Assembly (NCBI RefSeq): GCF_021917145.1
Contig: NC_061082.1
Coordinates: forward strand, 16,967,682 to 17,031,681
Origin: Hypomesus transpacificus
Lineage: Eukaryota; Chordata; Actinopteri; Osmeriformes; Osmeridae
Reading direction: 5' to 3'
Length of the DNA: 64,000 nucleotides
Both the position numbers and the translations under genes were made by a program. Shown here piece by piece: positions 59,821 to 64,000 of the stretch (its first letter is position 1; every line of letters begins with the position of its first letter). The notes beneath the pieces were generated by a model, which had not been told where the DNA came from, ran no database searches, and worked only from the letters and a program-made list of their open reading frames with translations.

Positions 59821-62800
59821 CTTGGTCTCGTGTCTAACATGACTTTTTACATAATTTATTTAGCTATGCAGATTCAGTCATGTTATGTTTGATATCCATG
59901 TTTAAATAGGGGACAGGTAGGCCTGCTGGATAGTTTACAGAGGCGTAGTTTTCTACGCTAAAGTGTGTGAGGCAAAAACGTGTGTTTAAGGGTTGCCATT
60001 GCAACTTAAGGAAAGACCTCTTATGAACGCCAATGTAGATATTTGTACTCATTATAACTGCAAATAATAATTTCTAGCGAGTTGATGAGTTATGCAGCCA
60101 CAGTACTGAGCATTCTGAGAAAATCCCATGTTTTATTGTTTTATTGTTGAAATTGCAAAATGGCAAGCCCCGCCTGGACTGTGTGGTGCTGACGTGCATT
60201 GGTCCATCACGTGACCCCTAGGAATGTTAACAATGCAGTAAGTGTCCAACTTCGTACTGCATTCTAATTCTGCCTGGAGTTAGGAGAAAATGGAGTCTCT
60301 TCGCATGATATTTACTCAGGCCTTAAGTTAAACAAAGCTTGATACATTCTAAAAGGTGGTTTACAATAAAGGGATTGGATATCGTCCGGAAAAGGGTAAA
60401 TCGATTGGATTTATGTTCGAATCAGAGCTTTTCCTTAAACTTCTATCACATGGTAAGTTTAAAATTTTACAAATGGAGATTTCCCAAAGTTTAATTTGGG
60501 AGAAAACGTTTTTTTTGCGGATACTATAGTCAGATAATAGCAAACGTAAGTCTTTTCTCAGCCAACGCGTCAAACTTTAGGGCGCATGAAGACTGCGGGG
60601 ACTTAGCTACATTCTCCCTACATTGGAATGTCGGGGCTGCTCTAGCAGAATTGCGTTCCTCTCACCCCAGTTGGCCCAGCTAGCTTAACTTCGGCCCTGC
60701 TTAAAGTTGAGAAGGCCCCACAATCTTTTATCGTTTGACTGATTAGACTCGATTTAACCATGTCAATAAAATACCGCTATACAGCTTTTTAAATACTTAA
60801 TTAGATGCTAAGTTAATGTCTTTATTTGGATTTCATGTTCAGTGTAAGGGGTGTAGTGTTTGGCCTGGCGATAAAATATTTCTACATAGTAAACAAACAT
60901 TTTACTATTATGAGTTATTTTTGTTATGACCTGCTCTAATATGCAATACTTCTCAAATTTATGGTAGGGTTTGGATGTCTGAAATGTCAGTTCCAATTCC
61001 AATACAGTAGCAAATTATTTGGTTGATTATAAAATGCTTAATGGGCACTTTGTGGCTTGTGTGTCTGTATTTATGTGTGAATAAAAACGCGTTGATTGAT
61101 TTGTTGTATATCTCACGGGACTTTTTTGTTTGTTAGCTAAATGTGTTGTTGACAGTTTGTAAAGCTGCACAGCTTAAATATGTAAACCTGAATCTCTTCG
61201 TTAATGTTTGATATCCAGCAAAGTTTGGTTATGTTGAAACAAACCATTTGTGCGTCATTCAGGTGTGCAGACAGGTGGTAGACTAGTCATCTCTCTAAAT
61301 ACAAACTTGAGAACCCCATAACATGCACATGGCAAAGGCACTTAGGCCACAGTGTATCAAACCCAAGACATAAGGCATCAGTAAGATCACAACCCAGTTG
61401 AGTCTATTGGATAAGTATTAACATTAATCTCTTGGAATTTATATTAATTTCAGTCTATACACCACCTGTCACATGACTGTGGCCCATGAAGTTATTCTGT
61501 TGAACTGGTATCTTAACCAAACTATCCTCATTTTCCTACACATGGGGCTCCTTAGTGTTCTCCAAAGGTAGTGGCAACACCACTGTTTTCAACCAGCAGC
61601 GAAGGACCTCTGGGTCAAAGGTCAGACAGGCAGGTTGCACACACCATCAGCTTGGTCTATGCCTGGTTCAAGCAGCAGTGATTTAAGCTTGATCACACGG
61701 CTACCCGGTCCCCGTGCCCCCACTGCCTATCGTCAGGCTAACCCTTCGGATCGTTTATGTTGGTCTGCCATGCCGCCTCATGCGATGGAATGAGTCTTCT
61801 TGTTGTTACTTGCGGAATGGAATGCTCTCTGATGAGATGCAGCGCTCCAAGCATCGCCAGAATGGCGGCGGAGGAACATCCTGGAGATTGGGCAACTGTA
61901 GCGTGGAGTTTGGCATCGCCGTCTTGAGAATGGGTTTGTCTAAAAATAAAAAAGGGAGTCAGGTGGCTAAGCGGGTAGAGCATCGAGCTAGTAATCTGAA
62001 GGTTGTCAGTTCGATTCCCGGCCGCTGCACATGATGTTGTGTCCTTGGGCAAGGCACTTCACCCTACTTGCCTCGGGGAGAATGTCCCTGTACTTGCTGT
62101 AAGACGCTCTTGATAAGAGCATCTGCTAAATGACTAAATGTAAAAACTATTTTACAAACAGCGAGCGTGTAGTTGCTGTCAAGAAAACCTGCAATAGGCT
62201 GAACCCCCATGGGTCATAGCAGGGGTGTGCCTGGGTGGTTTAGACATACCAGGGTGAGTCCTGGTTTAGACAGACCAATAGTCTTGACCAAAGTTAAAGA
62301 ACTCCTGGTCTTCCAGATCCCAGGGCCATAAGGAACTTGGATGTGTGCTCTAATTGCTAAGGGCGGCCTCTTCTAACACTTGGTTGTTTTGGGTGAAAAT
62401 CAAGTCTCTTAATCGCTGAACTTGTAATGTTACCACCACATGTATTGACACTGTGGTTGTGTCAAGGCCCTGTTTAGGCTGTTAGCAAAGGCTTAGCAAG
62501 GTCATCATGGTTACATTTATAGCTTTGTGTTGAGGGTTGTTGTTGTGGAATATCATGGGAAAAGTGTTTCTAAAGCTGTAGGAATGCTTTGTAAACTCTC
62601 ATGGAGTATTTCGTCCCAGATAGACCATCATGTACGTCTGTGGCCTGCTTATCACACATGTTGTGTGCACAAACACATTGCTGTCATGGAGTTTTAGGCA
62701 GAATGCTGTGATTATACACCAGTAAAGGACTGTTGCTGTGTCACTGTTTCCACATGGGGCTCTGACATATGCTTCTTTCCATTGTGCTTGAATGCAGATA

Positions 62801-62964
62801 GTGTTCCTCAAGATAAGATTGTTAAAGTGAGATCACACCCTGAGAAGCTAAGTATATGGCTAATCTGATGTGACTGAGTGTCCACTGCCTGACCACTCCT
62901 AGACCATAAGCCACCTGACCGCGCCGCGTCCTAACACTTTTTTGGTTTGTGTGTGTCTCCGCAG
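59821..62964. other. Upstream of / 5' introns of lats2
   Basis: Probably includes the lats2 promoter and first non-coding exon(s), with a long intron. A CCAAT box in reverse (ATTGG, about 60199) and CACGTGAC (about 60208) near 60160-60250 are candidate promoter elements. A SINE lies at 61954-62145. No other gene recognised. Confidence 0.4.
61954..62145 (+). mobile_element. tRNA-derived SINE
   Basis: A pol III A box (GTGGCTAAGCGGGTAGAGC) and B box (CAGTTCGATTCCCGG) lie 30-40 bp apart in a tRNA-like head. A body with CCTTGGGCAAGGCACTTCAC and the tail GATAAGAGCATCTGCTAAAT with TAAATGTAAAA follow, as is typical of many fish SINEs. Confidence 0.9.
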
Positions 62965-63445
62965 GCGCAGATGTGCATCAGCATGGTTTGGGGCGAGGGC
63001 ACCCTGACGGACCCTCACATGTGTGGTGCTGAGGGGGACCTAGACCCCTAGACGCACAGCATGGGATGCCAGTAGGTTTCTGACCAGGAGACAGAGACCC
63101 AGAAACACACCCCAGCCCAGAGCCCAAGCTCTACAGAAACACACAGCTCTCGGGCCTACCGAAACACACAGCTCTCAGCCCTCCAGAAACACACAGCTCT
63201 CAGCCCTCCAGAAACACACAGCTCTCAGCCCTACCGAAACACACAGCTCTCAGCCCTCCAGAAACACACAGCTCTCAGCCCTACAGGAATCTTTGTCTGT
63301 CCTCTCGCCTGTCCCCACAAGTCAGAATCACCTATCAGATCTGGCTAACTAGAGAGCAGAGGTCAGAGAGCTCAAGAGGGCTCTTTTTCGCGGTGTGTGT
63401 CTGTGAGGGCGCCCCCCACGAAGGAACCCTAACCAGGGGAGTGCC
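62965..63445 (+). promoter_or_regulatory. lats2 5' UTR part of the coding exon
   Basis: The acceptor TGTGTCTCCGCAG ends at about 62965 and no further intron is seen before the ATG at 63446. The 5' UTR has several upstream ATGs (for example in CAGATGTGCATCAGCATGG) and a 25-bp minisatellite. The exon start is inferred. Confidence 0.5.
63136..63285 (+). repeat. 25-bp minisatellite, 6 units, in the lats2 5' UTR
   Basis: Units start at 63136, 63161, 63186, 63211, 63236 and 63261, each beginning GAAACACACAGCTCTC. Only a few bases differ between copies. Confidence 0.95.
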
Positions 63446-63802
63446 ATGCGGCCCAAGACGTTCCCAGCCAGCCCGTATGTGGGCAACACACGCCAGCGCC
63501 TCCAGGAGATCAAGGAGGGGCTGAAACAGCCGGCCAAGCTGGTGAGCCAGGCGCTGCTGGGGGGCAGTGCCCGCGGCGAAGGTGGGCGAGGGGCCGAGGG
63601 CAAGGGCAAAGACCCCGGCAGCCGCCAGCAGCAGCTCAGACCCCCCCAGAAGTTCAACAACTACCAAAACGCGCTGCGCGAAATCCGCAAGTCCCTCATG
63701 CCCTTCGCCAACGAGTCGGGACCGTCCTCTGGCTCTGCCCACCCAGTCGGCGACGTCAACAGACAGATGCTGCAGGAGCTGGTCAACGCTGGCTGTGACC
63801 AG
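63446..63802 (+). CDS. lats2: Large tumor suppressor kinase 2, first coding exon (partial)
   Basis: An AGC/NDR kinase of the Hippo pathway that phosphorylates YAP/TAZ. Only the first coding exon (119 codons) is in the window. The rest, including the kinase domain, lies past the right edge. MRPKTFPASPYVGNTRQRLQ then EIKEGLKQPAK matches human LATS2 at its start. ALREIRKSLMPFANES and VNRQMLQELVNAGCDQ match the segment leading into the UBA domain. The exon ends at GACCAG before GTGAGG, the position where LATS2 continues into the UBA core. A Gly/Arg/Gln-rich linker (about 40-70) is fish-specific in detail. sap18 and ska3 as neighbours agree with human 13q12. Confidence 0.95.
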
Positions 63803-64000
63803 GTGAGGTTTGGTGTGTGTGTGTGTGTGTTCGCGTGTGTGGGGAGTGTGTTCACTGCCAGGTGATTTTGTGTGTTCTGTGTTCATGCTTGTTTTTCTGC
63901 CAGACTGGTGGTTGGACTGTGTCAACCTCTCAGTGCTGTGTGAACCTCAGTCTTTGTCACTGCTGTGTGTTGCACTCTGGGTTGTTTTGGTCATAGTGTG
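63803..64000 (+). other. lats2 intron (start)
   Basis: Begins with the donor GTGAGG and a short (TG)n run. It continues past the window. Confidence 0.85.

Overview
The window is nuclear DNA from a ray-finned (teleost) fish. Every recognisable gene is split by GT-AG introns. The proteins are vertebrate orthologues, one gene family is known mainly from fish (an HCN-like channel), and the repeats are fish types: a tRNA-derived SINE, L2-like and Rex1/CR1-like LINE pieces, hAT-like MITEs and many microsatellites. I cannot name the species. All exon coordinates were read by eye from splice signals and frame continuity, and each assembled CDS closes in frame.

Layout. Positions 1-10,000 hold no gene I can support. 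This stretch is rich in simple and tandem repeats, including a nearly perfect 30-bp array at 6381-6970. Then, on the + strand, come hao2 (10079-12527, peroxisomal 2-hydroxyacid oxidase), a KLHL9/KLHL13-type BTB-kelch gene (13612-20616), a 3-beta-hydroxysteroid dehydrogenase (22225-23783) and pla1a (25189-30198, phosphatidylserine-specific phospholipase A1). On the - strand follow popdc2 (32195-34503) and cox17 (37290-37590). Next come a decayed HCN-like fragment (39733-40440) and an intact HCN-like channel gene, probably hcnl1 (41803-45801, +). A rapunzel/cephalotoxin-like gene (46638-48540, -) and a LINE carrying a solo LTR (49345-50697) precede ska3 (52470-55605, +), sap18 (55989-56914, -), a THAP-domain/Harbinger-transposase-derived gene (57167-58934, +) and the first coding exon of lats2 (63446-63802, +, running off the right edge).

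Gene order matches three separate human neighbourhoods joined end to end: HAO2-HSD3B (human 1p12), PLA1A-POPDC2-COX17 (human 3q13) and SKA3-SAP18-LATS2 (human 13q12). The fish-type channel and rapunzel-like genes lie between the last two. The genes serve unrelated processes (peroxisomal oxidation, steroid synthesis, lipid signalling, cAMP sensing in muscle, copper delivery, kinetochore, Hippo signalling) and do not form one pathway.

The observations most worth a second look are these. (1) The HCN-like channel has Met where S4 normally has its third Arg, a non-canonical SYG pore filter and a damaged cAMP site, which fits the hyperpolarisation-activated proton-channel group. (2) The THAP/DDE gene keeps a long open frame but has lost its second catalytic Asp, which suggests a domesticated transposase. 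(3) A ~1-kb near-perfect palindrome ends 34 bp before a kelch-gene exon. (4) The last codons and stop of the channel gene have been tandemly copied into a minisatellite in its 3' UTR.
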